7,263 bases of DNA, taken from the NCBI GenBank assembly GCA_018714725.1, contig DVMZ01000083.1, forward strand, positions 1-7,263, written 5' to 3'. Position numbers and translations under genes: made by a program. The DNA comes from Candidatus Scatosoma pullistercoris (GTDB lineage: Bacteria; Bacillota; Clostridia; Christensenellales; Borkfalkiaceae). The notes under the pieces are model-generated. The model searched no databases and was not told the origin of the DNA. It saw only the letters and a list, made by a program, of their open reading frames with translations. This document shows, piece by piece, positions 1 to 6,612 of this stretch; positions within the stretch are counted from its first letter, which is position 1, and every line of letters starts with the position of its first letter.

Positions 1-33
1 CCCTTGCGGGTGCAGGGCGGAGCCCGCAGGATT
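1..33. other. GC-rich hairpin at left edge
   Basis: The first bases contain TGCGGG and CCCGCA arms (about 5-10 and 23-28) around an inner GGGC-GGA-GCCC hairpin, directly before the first 71-bp repeat unit. No reading frame here resembles a known protein. It could be the tail of a structure that begins outside the window or a diverged piece of the repeat array. Confidence 0.35.
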
Positions 34-335
34 ATTGCCGACAGGCAATCTCCGCCGACAGGCGCACCACGAACCCCTAAAAGCAAGCCGCACGGCTTGC
101 GCCCATTGCCGACAGGCAATCTCCGCCGACAGGCGCACCACGAACCCCTAAAAGCAAGCCGCACGGCTTGCGCCCATTGCCGACAGGCAATCCTCGCCGC
201 CAGGCGCACCCCGAACCCCTAAAAGCAAGCCGCCAGGCTTGCGCTTATTGCCGACAGGTAATCCCCGCCGCCAGGCGTAACCGAACCCGCATAAGCAAGC
301 CGCACGGCTTGCGCCCATTGCCGACAGGCGTAACC
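34..335. repeat. 71-bp tandem repeat array with conserved hairpins
   Basis: Units begin at 34, 105, 176, 247 and 317, giving a period of 71, 71, 71 and 70 bp; the fifth unit is partial. The first two units are identical. Each unit holds three short inverted repeats: ATTGCC-gaca-GGCAAT, CGCC-gaca-GGCG and GCAAGCC-gcac-GGCTTGC. Later units have changes, but inside the hairpins these fall in loops (gaca to gcca, gcac to gcca), apart from one stem change in unit four that leaves a G-T wobble. The period is not a multiple of three, so the array does not encode a repeated peptide. There are no unique spacers, so it is not a CRISPR array. It resembles a REP/minisatellite-like intergenic array. Whether it is transcribed or bound by protein cannot be seen. 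Confidence 0.9.
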
Positions 336-360
336 CCGGCTTCTCAACTGACCATAGGCC

Positions 361-404
361 AAAACAGGCACTCCTTTCTTTTGGAAAGGCGGCGCCTGTT
401 TTTT
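361..404 (+). terminator. Rho-independent terminator, two-part stem
   Basis: AAAACAGGC (361-369) pairs with GCCTGTTTT (394-402). An inner CCTTTC (373-378) pairs with GAAAGG (384-389) around a TTTTG loop. The outer stem runs into six Ts (399-404), as in intrinsic terminators. It would stop rightward transcription arriving from beyond the left edge, before the DnaA boxes. Read leftward it ends in only four Ts, so weaker bidirectional action is possible. Confidence 0.75.
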
Positions 405-440
405 ATGCGCTTGCCCGGATTTTCAGGCCGGGACGCTCGG

Positions 441-481
441 TTTTTTACAGTAAATTTACAATTATTCTTTCACAAAAATAT
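441..481. other. Candidate DNA unwinding element
   Basis: A 40-bp stretch with about 15% G+C inside an otherwise GC-rich window ends exactly where the DnaA box at 482 begins. AT-rich DNA next to a DnaA box is the usual site of origin melting. The role is inferred from composition and position. Confidence 0.55.
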
Positions 482-490
482 TGTGGATAA
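482..490 (-). promoter_or_regulatory. DnaA box, perfect consensus
   Basis: TGTGGATAA on the + strand is TTATCCACA on the - strand. It sits directly at the right edge of the AT-rich stretch 441-481. Confidence 0.85.
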
Positions 491-604
491 CCCATCGTTT
501 TTGCATAATCCGAACGGGCGTTCAGAAAATGAATTTGTGGAGAAACGAGATATTTTTGTGGAAAAACAGGTAAAATTCCCGTGTTTTTTCTTCGCTGCAA
601 ACGG

Positions 605-613
605 TTATCCACA
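605..613 (+). promoter_or_regulatory. DnaA box, perfect consensus
   Basis: TTATCCACA, the first of three same-facing perfect boxes (605, 661, 745). Confidence 0.85.
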
Positions 614-660
614 GAAAATTCACGGATTTTCTGAAAGACTTTTTTAAGATTTTTTTGAAG

Positions 661-669
661 TTATCCACA
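661..669 (+). promoter_or_regulatory. DnaA box, perfect consensus
   Basis: TTATCCACA, preceded immediately by the T-rich stretch 641-660, a second possible melting site. Confidence 0.85.
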
Positions 670-744
670 ATTTCGGGCCTTTTTTCAGAAAAATTTGCCT
701 GAAAACCTGTAAATTCGGAATAGTTTGTGTAAAACAGCTGAAAG

Positions 745-753
745 TTATCCACA
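745..753 (+). promoter_or_regulatory. DnaA box, perfect consensus
   Basis: TTATCCACA, followed by one-mismatch boxes at 770-778 (-) and 787-795 (+), so four sites lie within 64 bp up to 808. Confidence 0.85.
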
Positions 754-799
754 AAACCGAAAAAGAGCGTGTGGACAACCCCTGTTTTTTCCACATTCC

Positions 800-808
800 T
801 GTGGATAA
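800..808 (-). promoter_or_regulatory. DnaA box, perfect consensus
   Basis: TGTGGATAA on the + strand. It is the rightmost box and faces the + strand box at 787-795, forming a closely spaced convergent pair. Confidence 0.85.
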
Positions 809-1136
809 CCCCGTTTGCATAACCGTGTTTTTCTGCGCATAGACGGATATTTTTGCGAAAAACCGCCGGGCCGCGTCAAAAAGCGGACCGACAGAAAGAA
901 AATAAAAATTCGGCCATCGATAGAGGTGCGCCGGGGCGAGCAGGGTCGTCGCGGGAAACCGGGCGAGGGGGTGGGCCGGGTGAACGGGCAAGCCGGGGAA
1001 CAAGCGGAATGAGCGGGGGTAAGGCGCCCCGGCCGGGACAAGGCGGGACGGGAAACGACTCGGAAAAAGATTAAGGAAAAAAGGAAGGCAGGGGAAAGGC
1101 AAAAAGGGAAAAGCGGCAGGAACAATTCCGCAGATG
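809..1136. other. Gene-free purine-rich spacer right of the origin
   Basis: The left part (about 826-862) can form an imperfect hairpin between GTTTTTCTGC and GCGAAAAAC. From about 890 on, the + strand is dominated by G and A, with runs such as those around 961-1020 and 1070-1120. Short open frames in this stretch translate to low-complexity Arg/Gly/Lys sequence, have no convincing ribosome binding sites and match no family I know. No RNA gene or second origin element was recognised. Confidence 0.6.
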
Positions 1137-1169
1137 AAAAAGCCCGGCACCGGAAAACCGGGGCCGGGC
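1137..1169 (-). terminator. Terminator of the GNAT gene
   Basis: GCCCGGC (1142-1148) pairs with GCCGGGC (1163-1169). An inner CCGG-AAAA-CCGG hairpin continues the stem after one A/G mismatch. Read on the - strand, the stem is followed by five Ts (1137-1141). It lies about 60 nt after the acetyltransferase stop codon. Confidence 0.85.
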
Positions 1170-1202
1170 GATGGAGAGGCGCGGAGGCGCAAACGGCGGT
1201 TT

Positions 1203-1236
1203 GCGGACGGGCGGACGGTCAGGGAGGGTCAGGGAG
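1203..1236. repeat. Adjacent short tandem duplications over the GNAT stop
   Basis: GCGGACGG occurs twice back to back (1203-1218) and merges into two tandem copies of GGTCAGGGAG (1217-1226 and 1227-1236). The second copy contains the stop codon of the acetyltransferase gene. This looks like replication slippage and has no visible function. Confidence 0.7.
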
Positions 1237-1771
1237 TCCCGCCGGCCGGAAGGACGTTGGCGGCGACGGAAGCGCCGAAAATGTCCCGGTACAGGCGGAA
1301 ATATTCGTCGAACGTGAGCGGGGCGCCGAAGGAGAGCAATTCCATCTGTACGCCGAAAAGGTTCACGCGGAAGGGGAGCGGCGTCATGCCGTGGCGCAGG
1401 TAAAAGGCGCGCCGCCTGCGGCGCTGTTCCGCGTTGTCCGAGGGAACGCCGACGTCTTCGATTTCGAGAAAAAAGCGGCTGCCGCGGCAGTGCTCGTTTA
1501 ACAGTTTCAGGGATTCTCCTCCTATCCCCCGGCCCCGTTGCCCGGGAGACACCGCAAAGTAGTCAAGAAGTACCAGATCGTCCAGCCGGACGAGTATCGC
1601 AAGGCCGGCAAAGGCGCCGTCTTCTTCCAGGGAAAGGATTTCCACGCTCCCTTCCCGCTGTTTTTCGAGGAGCAGGGAAAACGGCTTCCGCTCGGCCGCG
1701 GGGAAGGCGGAAAGGTAAAGGTTTTCGATGGCTGTGAGCCGCGCGGAATCGCGCGCAGGGATAAGTTTCAT
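1229..1771 (-). CDS. GNAT-family N-acetyltransferase
   Basis: The 180-residue product has the usual length of a single-domain GNAT enzyme, a fold that transfers an acetyl group from acetyl-CoA to an amine. The acetyl-CoA-binding motif A is clear: strand LLDYFAVSP (68-76), then QRGRGIG (78-84) matching Q/R-x-x-G-x-G/A, then a helix (85-93). The N-terminus carries LYLSAFPAAERKPF (18-31), a pattern I associate with a clostridial GNAT subgroup. An arginine run lies at 117-121. The C-terminus is extended by about 30 residues past the core. The ATG is preceded by AAAGGAG (1776-1782) four bases away, which fixes the start. The gene stands alone, has its own promoter and terminator, and is transcribed leftward, head-on to presumed replication. 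The acceptor (small molecule, peptide or protein) cannot be told. No signal peptide or membrane segment is seen, so it should be cytosolic. Confidence 0.9.
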   Translation of the reverse strand: MKLIPARDSARLTAIENLYLSAFPAAERKPFSLLLEKQREGSVEILSLEEDGAFAGLAILVRLDDLVLLDYFAVSPGQRGRGIGGESLKLLNEHCRGSRFFLEIEDVGVPSDNAEQRRRRRAFYLRHGMTPLPFRVNLFGVQMELLSFGAPLTFDEYFRLYRDIFGASVAANVLPAGGTP

Positions 1772-1821
1772 GAGGCTCCTTTCTCCGGTCGGAGGTGTAA
1801 AAGCGGCGTAAAATTCCGTTC

Positions 1822-1850
1822 AGTATAGCACGGAAAAAATTTTTTGTCAA
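1822..1850 (-). promoter_or_regulatory. Strong sigma-A promoter of the GNAT gene
   Basis: On the - strand, TTGACA (1850-1845) and TATACT (1827-1822) are separated by exactly 17 bp, with an extended -10 TGC (1830-1828). The -35 is perfect and the -10 has one mismatch. Transcription should start near 1815, giving a leader of about 44 nt. No operator-like repeat is obvious at the start site. Confidence 0.88.
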
Positions 1851-1865
1851 GCTGTTCCGCTCTGT

Positions 1866-2100
1866 GTGGGGGAAGAGGGAGCGGAGAAGCCGGAGGGCGG
1901 AAGAGGGGGAGGCGGAGAAGAGGAAGAGCGAGGGAAAGAAAAACAGACAAGGAAAAGGGACGGTGAGAGGAAAAGAGAAGAGAGGGAAGAGGAGGGAGGA
2001 GGGAAAGAGAGAACAGAAAAGGGGAAGGGAAAAAAGAAAAACGGGGCGGAAGGGGAGGAAAAAGAGGAAAAAGAGGAAAAATCAGGAGGAAAAGGCGGGA
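1866..2100 (+). other. Polypurine tract in the gnat/ftsH divergent spacer
   Basis: The + strand is about 93% A/G over roughly 235 bp by hand count. It includes unbroken purine runs at 1965-2013 (49 nt), 2015-2041 (27 nt) and 2048-2081 (34 nt). Translated frames are pure low complexity (Glu/Lys/Gly/Arg on +, Ser/Pro/Phe on -), so it is very unlikely to be coding. Such DNA can adopt triplex (H-DNA) or R-loop structures; that is family knowledge, not something visible here. The tract lies between the divergent GNAT and ftsH promoters. Confidence 0.8.
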
Positions 2101-2196
2101 ACATTGCAGGGCGGGGAATGAAAAGGGTCGGGACGGCGCAAGATAAGCGGGAGAGAGGAAGAGGTGCGGACGGGTGCGGAAAACGCAAGACGGAAG

Positions 2197-2233
2197 TCCC
2201 TCCCCGGCCGACCGTCGGTCGGCCGGGGAGGGA
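2197..2233. repeat. Perfect palindrome, 18-bp arms, 1-bp centre
   Basis: TCCCTCCCCGGCCGACCG (2197-2214) is mirrored exactly by its reverse complement at 2216-2233 around a single T at 2215. It sits in the purine-rich spacer between the divergent GNAT and ftsH promoters. Neither side has a T run (AAAGATT to the right, CTTCCG when read leftward), so it is not a standard intrinsic terminator. It could be a protein-binding site, a cruciform or a transcription barrier. Confidence 0.9.
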
Positions 2234-2308
2234 AAGATTCCGGGAAAGAGAGCGGAAAGGCGAAGGGGAGGGCGGAACCGGAAGGCGGAAGATCCGGAAA
2301 AAGCGCCG

Positions 2309-2326
2309 GCGCCGCCGAAGCGGCGC
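2309..2326 (+). other. GC hairpin upstream of the ftsH promoter
   Basis: GCGCCGC (2309-2315) and GCGGCGC (2320-2326) form a 7-bp stem around CGAA, about 70 bp before the ftsH -35 box. There is no U tract close enough to call it a terminator. It may simply reflect GC-rich spacer DNA. Confidence 0.45.
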
Positions 2327-2398
2327 GCACGGGGTCGAAAAACGGGTGTTAAAATTGTGAATGTTTGCTAAATGTTTAGAAATGTAACCCGGAAACGC

Positions 2399-2427
2399 TT
2401 GAAAAAAAGGCAGTCGTGTGTTAAAAT
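2399..2427 (+). promoter_or_regulatory. Sigma-A promoter of ftsH
   Basis: TTGAAA (2399-2404) and TAAAAT (2422-2427) are spaced by 17 bp, with an extended -10 TGT at 2419-2421. Each hexamer has one mismatch to consensus. The start of transcription should fall near 2434, leaving a leader of about 45 nt. No CtsR (GGTCAAA-type) or HrcA CIRCE repeat is visible, so heat-shock control by these repressors is not supported. Confidence 0.8.
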
Positions 2428-2437
2428 ACTGTATAGT

Positions 2438-2456
2438 AATCCGCAGAAGGCGGATT
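2438..2456 (+). promoter_or_regulatory. Leader hairpin of ftsH mRNA
   Basis: AATCCGC (2438-2444) and GCGGATT (2450-2456) form a perfect 7-bp stem with an AGAAG loop, directly after the predicted transcription start. It is followed by GTTTTG and then, six bases after the stem, by the TAAGGAGA ribosome binding site (2463-2470). It could protect the 5' end of the mRNA or affect translation; it is too short a U tract for a convincing attenuator. Its role is inferred. Confidence 0.6.
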
Positions 2457-2478
2457 GTTTTGTAAGGAGACCGGAACA

Positions 2479-4398
<1,920 letters not shown>

Positions 4399-4526
4399 AG
4401 GTCCCGGATAGCCGTGTGTGCGTCGCTTGGCGGCGTTCCGGGCACGGGCCGCGCCGGAAAACGGACGGGCGGGACGATTTCCGGAATATTTTCCGGGATC
4501 GGGCGTCTGAACCATGTGAAAGAAAG

Positions 4527-4565
4527 GGGGGAGCCGGTGTCGGCTCCCCCGCGTTTGTCCCTTTT
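4527..4565 (+). terminator. Terminator of ftsH
   Basis: GGGGGAGCCG (4527-4536) and CGGCTCCCCC (4541-4550) form a perfect 10-bp stem with a GTGT loop, about 130 bp after the ftsH stop. The downstream stretch (4551-4570) is T-rich but interrupted (GCGTTTGTCCCTTTTT), so termination may be incomplete. The other side (reading leftward CTTTCTTTC) is also T/C-rich, so it could act in both directions. Confidence 0.7.
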
Positions 4566-4792
4566 TCCTTTTGCCTGCGCCGTCAAGGGGATAAAAGGAC
4601 GAAAAAGGATAAAGAAAGTCAAAAAACGGCAAAATTGCAGCGGAAAAATCCAGACGAAAGGTTTACAATAAAAATAAAGGACGGGGACGGAAGCCGGAGC
4701 CGGGGAGCGTTCCGGATTTGTTCCGAAGAGGGCGGACAGACCGCGCCGGGAATCGGCCGGCCGCGAGGAGGACGCGGAGGGGCGTCCCGTTC

Positions 4793-4828
4793 GTCGGGGC
4801 AGTCGGGGCAGTCGGGACGGTCGGTTGG
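4793..4828 (+). repeat. Four-copy 9-bp G-rich repeat before parB-like gene
   Basis: GTCGGGGCA occurs at 4793-4801 and 4802-4810, then decays to GTCGGGACG (4811-4819) and GTCGGTTGG (4820-4828). Together with a final GGG (4827-4829), four G runs of three or more lie in about 35 bp, which could in principle form a G-quadruplex in the leader RNA or the + strand. It ends about 10 bp before the ribosome binding site at 4839-4844. Confidence 0.65.
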
Positions 4829-4848
4829 GCCTGTGAAGAGGTGGCGTC

Positions 4849-5688
4849 ATGAAAAAAGCGAGATTTTCTCTGCCGGACGGCGAGAGCGAACAGAAAAATA
4901 TTCTCCGGGAACTGGTGGACTGTCCGCCCGCATTGGCGCCGGAAGACCCGGACGGGAGCGCGGTGCGCGAGCGCGCCGCTTATTTCCTCGTCAACGGAAT
5001 GCCCGCTTTGCCCGTGTGCCGGCTGCCGGAGGGGCGGTATCGGCTTCTGGCGGGCGGCGGGGATTTCTTTGCCGCGCAAAAAGCGGGATTTTCCGAGATT
5101 CCCGCCCGCATTTACCGTTTTACCGAACGCGAGGCGGAAATTTTTTCTCTCGTCGAACGCCTGCGTTCCGACCGCGGCGGCGCGATGGAATCGGCCTATC
5201 TCATGAAAAGGCTGATGACCGATTTCGGCTGGACACAGGACGATATCGCTTCGCGGGTGGGAAAATCCCGCCCCGCCGTCGCCAACACCCTGCGCCTGCT
5301 GACCCTGGTGCCCGAAGTGGTCGGGCTGGTGGAGAGCGGCAGACTGTCGGCGGGACATGCCCGGGCACTGGTGCCCGTTCCGGCCGAAAAACAGTATGCG
5401 TTTGCGGAAGAGACCATTCGCCGCGGCTATTCCGTGCGCGAGACCGAGCGGGCGGTGCGCGCGTTTCTGACGCCGCCCGAAGTGCTTCGCGCGGAAAAAG
5501 CGGCGGCCGCGGCCGCCAAGAGCGAAGAACTCAAAGCCTTTGTCGAACGGATGCGAGCGGTGTTCCGCACCAAGGTTTCCCTGATCGGCAACGATAAGAA
5601 GGGCCGCATTTACATAGATTACTACTCGGCGGAAGATCTCTGCCGCTTTGAACAGATGCTCGATTTCCTCGAAGGCTTCGGCGACTGA
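4849..5688 (+). CDS. ParB/Spo0J/Noc-family protein with degenerate CTP site
   Basis: ParB-family proteins bind parS-like sites near the origin and, using CTP, clamp and slide on DNA for chromosome segregation. This 279-residue protein is of usual length. The central DNA-binding part is well kept: WTQDDIASRVGKSRPAVANTL (128-148) is the helix-turn-helix and LSAGHARAL (166-174) matches the typical follow-on motif. The C-terminus (about 227-279, with VSLIGNDKKGRIYIDYYSAEDL at 243-264) matches the ParB dimerisation domain. The N-terminal nucleotide domain is eroded: GERRxRAA is replaced by GGGDFFAA (69-76), ENxQR by ERLRS (103-107), and no NPxQPR motif is visible in the first 50 residues. AGGTGG (4839-4844) lies four bases before the ATG. 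No parA is adjacent and no parS (TGTTTCACGTGAAACA) or Noc box was seen. It could be a CTP-independent paralogue of Spo0J or Noc; parB, noc or spo0J cannot be chosen. Confidence 0.88.
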   Translation: MKKARFSLPDGESEQKNILRELVDCPPALAPEDPDGSAVRERAAYFLVNGMPALPVCRLPEGRYRLLAGGGDFFAAQKAGFSEIPARIYRFTEREAEIFSLVERLRSDRGGAMESAYLMKRLMTDFGWTQDDIASRVGKSRPAVANTLRLLTLVPEVVGLVESGRLSAGHARALVPVPAEKQYAFAEETIRRGYSVRETERAVRAFLTPPEVLRAEKAAAAAAKSEELKAFVERMRAVFRTKVSLIGNDKKGRIYIDYYSAEDLCRFEQMLDFLEGFGD

Positions 5689-5721
5689 GTTGCCCGGCGG
5701 TTTATGGTTTTACAATCAGCG

Positions 5722-5764
5722 CCGCGGCCCGGAATTTTTCCGGGTCGCGGTTTTTCGCTTTTTT
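5722..5764 (+). terminator. Terminator of the parB-like gene
   Basis: CCGCGGCCCGG (5722-5732) and CCGGGTCGCGG (5740-5750) form an 11-bp stem with one G-T pair and an AATTTTT loop, followed by TTTTTCGCTTTTTT. It begins 33 bp after the stop codon. A second hairpin, CGCTTTTT-TCGG-AAAAAGCG type (5756-5775), overlaps the T tail and is an alternative fold. Confidence 0.9.
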
Positions 5765-5775
5765 CGGAAAAAGCG

Positions 5776-6014
5776 GGAAAAGAGAGGAAAATCAGATGCA
5801 GGGCGTTAAGGGGCAGAAAAGGACGGGGAAAAATATGCGGAAGGAAGGGGGCAAGGCAAAGAAGAAACGCGGGAAAAATTCCGCGGAAAAACCGGAAGCA
5901 GGGGGCAGGGGAGAAGTTGCGGAGCGAAAGCGCCCGAACAGAAAAAGAAAACGCGCCGGCGTGCGCATGCCGGCCGACCGGACTTCCGACGGCCGTCGCG
6001 CAATAAAACGCAAT
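5776..6014. other. Purine-rich spacer after the parB-like gene
   Basis: From about 5766 to 5950 the + strand is dominated by A and G. A + strand open frame starting at 5796 encodes a very basic low-complexity peptide, has no good ribosome binding site and runs across the neighbouring terminator and gene in antisense, so it is not called. The right part holds an imperfect palindrome, CCGGC-g-TGCGCA-t-GCCGG (5956-5973). Nothing else was recognised. Confidence 0.55.
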
Positions 6015-6041
6015 AAAAAAAGCTCCGCTTTTCGGCGGAGC
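6015..6041 (-). terminator. Terminator of the 79-residue membrane protein gene
   Basis: On the - strand GCTCCGC and GCGGAGC (6041-6035 and 6028-6022) form a perfect 7-bp stem with a CGAAAA loop followed by seven Ts (6021-6015). It starts only a few bases after the stop codon at 6048-6050. It is a textbook intrinsic terminator and supports the neighbouring small gene as real. Confidence 0.93.
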
Positions 6042-6047
6042 CAAAGG

Positions 6048-6287
6048 TCATTTTGCAAGGATGAGATGTCCGGTGATCAGCAGGTAGACAAAGTCGATGA
6101 CGCACAGCACCCATCCCCAGCCCACGAGCAGGAAGAGCAGGAATACGACGATGTGCACCACGCTCTTGGTCCGGAGCGCGACGGACAGACGGACGAGACA
6201 TTCCACGATCCAGCCCACGACCGGAATCAGCAGGAGAACCGCTTTCAGAAGCGTCGATTGTTTGTTGAACCACCTGTCAAAAGTCAT
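6048..6287 (-). CDS. Small two-pass membrane protein, function unknown
   Basis: The 79-residue product is mostly membrane: one hydrophobic segment at about 13-31 (LLKAVLLLIPVVGWIVECL) and a long one at about 43-70 containing FLLVGWGWVLCVIDFVYLL. Basic residues lie before the first segment and between the two (R33, R39, K41). There is no signal-peptide cleavage site. The paired GW motifs (25-26 and 56-59) slightly recall small stress-related membrane proteins of the Pmp3/YqaE type, but length and spacing differ, so no family is assigned. GGGAGG (6300-6295) lies seven bases before the ATG. Promoter, ribosome binding site and terminator all fit closely, so it is a real single-gene unit, transcribed leftward. 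Confidence 0.85.
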   Translation of the reverse strand: MTFDRWFNKQSTLLKAVLLLIPVVGWIVECLVRLSVALRTKSVVHIVVFLLFLLVGWGWVLCVIDFVYLLITGHLILAK

Positions 6288-6319
6288 AGGAAAACCTCCC
6301 TCAAAGATTTCTTGATTCT

Positions 6320-6348
6320 ATTATAGCACAGTTTTACGAAAAAGAAAA
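6320..6348 (-). promoter_or_regulatory. Promoter of the 79-residue membrane protein gene
   Basis: A perfect TATAAT (6325-6320) with extended -10 TGC (6328-6326) is read on the - strand. The -35 region 17 bp upstream (TTTTCT) is poor, which is typical of promoters that rely on the extended -10. Transcription should begin near 6313, leaving a leader of about 26 nt. Confidence 0.78.
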
Positions 6349-6459
6349 GGGGGATTTTGTTTTTTGTGACAAATCGGCCGCGGCTGTCATTTTTTTGTGC
6401 GGATTGCCCGGTTTTCCCCCGATAGACAGTATATGAAATCCTTTTCTTTTTATGTGCGG

Positions 6460-6497
6460 GCGCCTGCGTGCGCATACCCGCGCCTGCGCGCGTACGC
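6460..6497. repeat. Two-copy GCGCCTGCG repeat, alternating purine-pyrimidine
   Basis: GCGCCTGCG begins at 6460 and again at 6480. The following bases (TGCGCATAC and CGCGTACGC) alternate purine and pyrimidine, a pattern that can favour Z-DNA. The lower copy lies in an intergenic region with no sign of coding. Confidence 0.5.
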
Positions 6498-6612
6498 GAG
6501 AGGAAAACAGGGGGCATCCGGCCGGATGGGTTGCGCTCGGCTCGCTTCGGGGACGGAACGCTTCCGGCAAAAGAGGCCGCGCCGTCCGGGCGCAGCGGTA
6601 TGATACAGTTAC

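Larger units (their letters stand above)
441..808. other. Probable replication origin (oriC) with DnaA-box cluster
   Basis: Five perfect TTATCCACA boxes are packed into 330 bp: 482-490 (-), 605-613 (+), 661-669 (+), 745-753 (+) and 800-808 (-). Four more sites have one mismatch: 536-544 (-), 557-565 (-), 770-778 (-) and 787-795 (+). DnaA binds such clusters to open the chromosomal origin. Positions 441-480 contain only 6 G/C in 40 and abut the first box, making them the best candidate unwinding element; 641-660, between boxes, is a second T-rich candidate. No gene fits inside the region. Intergenic GC skew changes sign across it, from C-rich on the left to G-rich on the right. In most Bacillota dnaA lies next to the origin; it is not to the right here, so it may lie beyond the left edge. 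No clean row of DnaA-trio triplets was recognised. Confidence 0.85.
4399..4848. other. Spacer between ftsH and the parB-like gene
   Basis: This 450-bp gap holds the ftsH terminator (4527-4565), an A-rich stretch (about 4590-4680) and a G-rich stretch ending in a 9-bp tandem repeat just before the next ribosome binding site. A possible promoter for the downstream gene is weak: TACAAT at 4664-4669 has no good -35 at 16-18 bp, and TTGCAG at 4635-4640 is 23 bp away. No protein family was recognised in any frame; a long + frame that runs on into the parB-like gene is arginine-rich shadow sequence. Confidence 0.6.

Noticed and set aside
34..335. CRISPR array
   Set aside because: Units are contiguous 71-bp tandem copies with no unique spacers between a constant repeat, and no cas gene is present.
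168..647. Open frame of 159 codons on the + strand
   Set aside because: It runs through the tandem repeats, a terminator and the DnaA-box cluster, has no ribosome binding site and no family similarity.
644..1192. Open frame of 182 codons on the - strand
   Set aside because: Pro/Phe/Leu-rich translation of purine-rich spacer DNA; crosses origin boxes and the GNAT terminator.
2233..2250. Possible Noc-type site near TTCCGGGAAA
   Set aside because: The sequence lacks the full ATTTCCCGGGAAAT palindrome; no parS-like TGTTTCACGTGAAACA was found in the window either.
1866..2360. Glu/Lys/Gly-rich open frame on the + strand
   Set aside because: The absence of pyrimidines removes stop codons, so an open frame is expected by composition. 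No start signal is present.
4635..4669. Promoter for the parB-like gene (TTGCAG and TACAAT)
   Set aside because: The 23-bp spacing is too wide and no TGN extension exists; transcription may come from readthrough or a promoter not recognised here.
4416..5597. Open frame of 393 codons on the + strand overlapping the parB-like gene
   Set aside because: Arginine-rich out-of-frame translation; the competing frame has ParB motifs, a ribosome binding site and a matching terminator.
5796..6326. Basic open frame of 176 codons on the + strand
   Set aside because: Low complexity, no ribosome binding site, and crosses the terminator, coding region and promoter of a well-supported leftward gene.
6367..6397. 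Terminator on the + strand (TGACA/TGTCA followed by seven Ts)
   Set aside because: Only a 5-bp outer stem with a 13-nt interior that cannot extend well, and no + strand gene upstream for it to serve.
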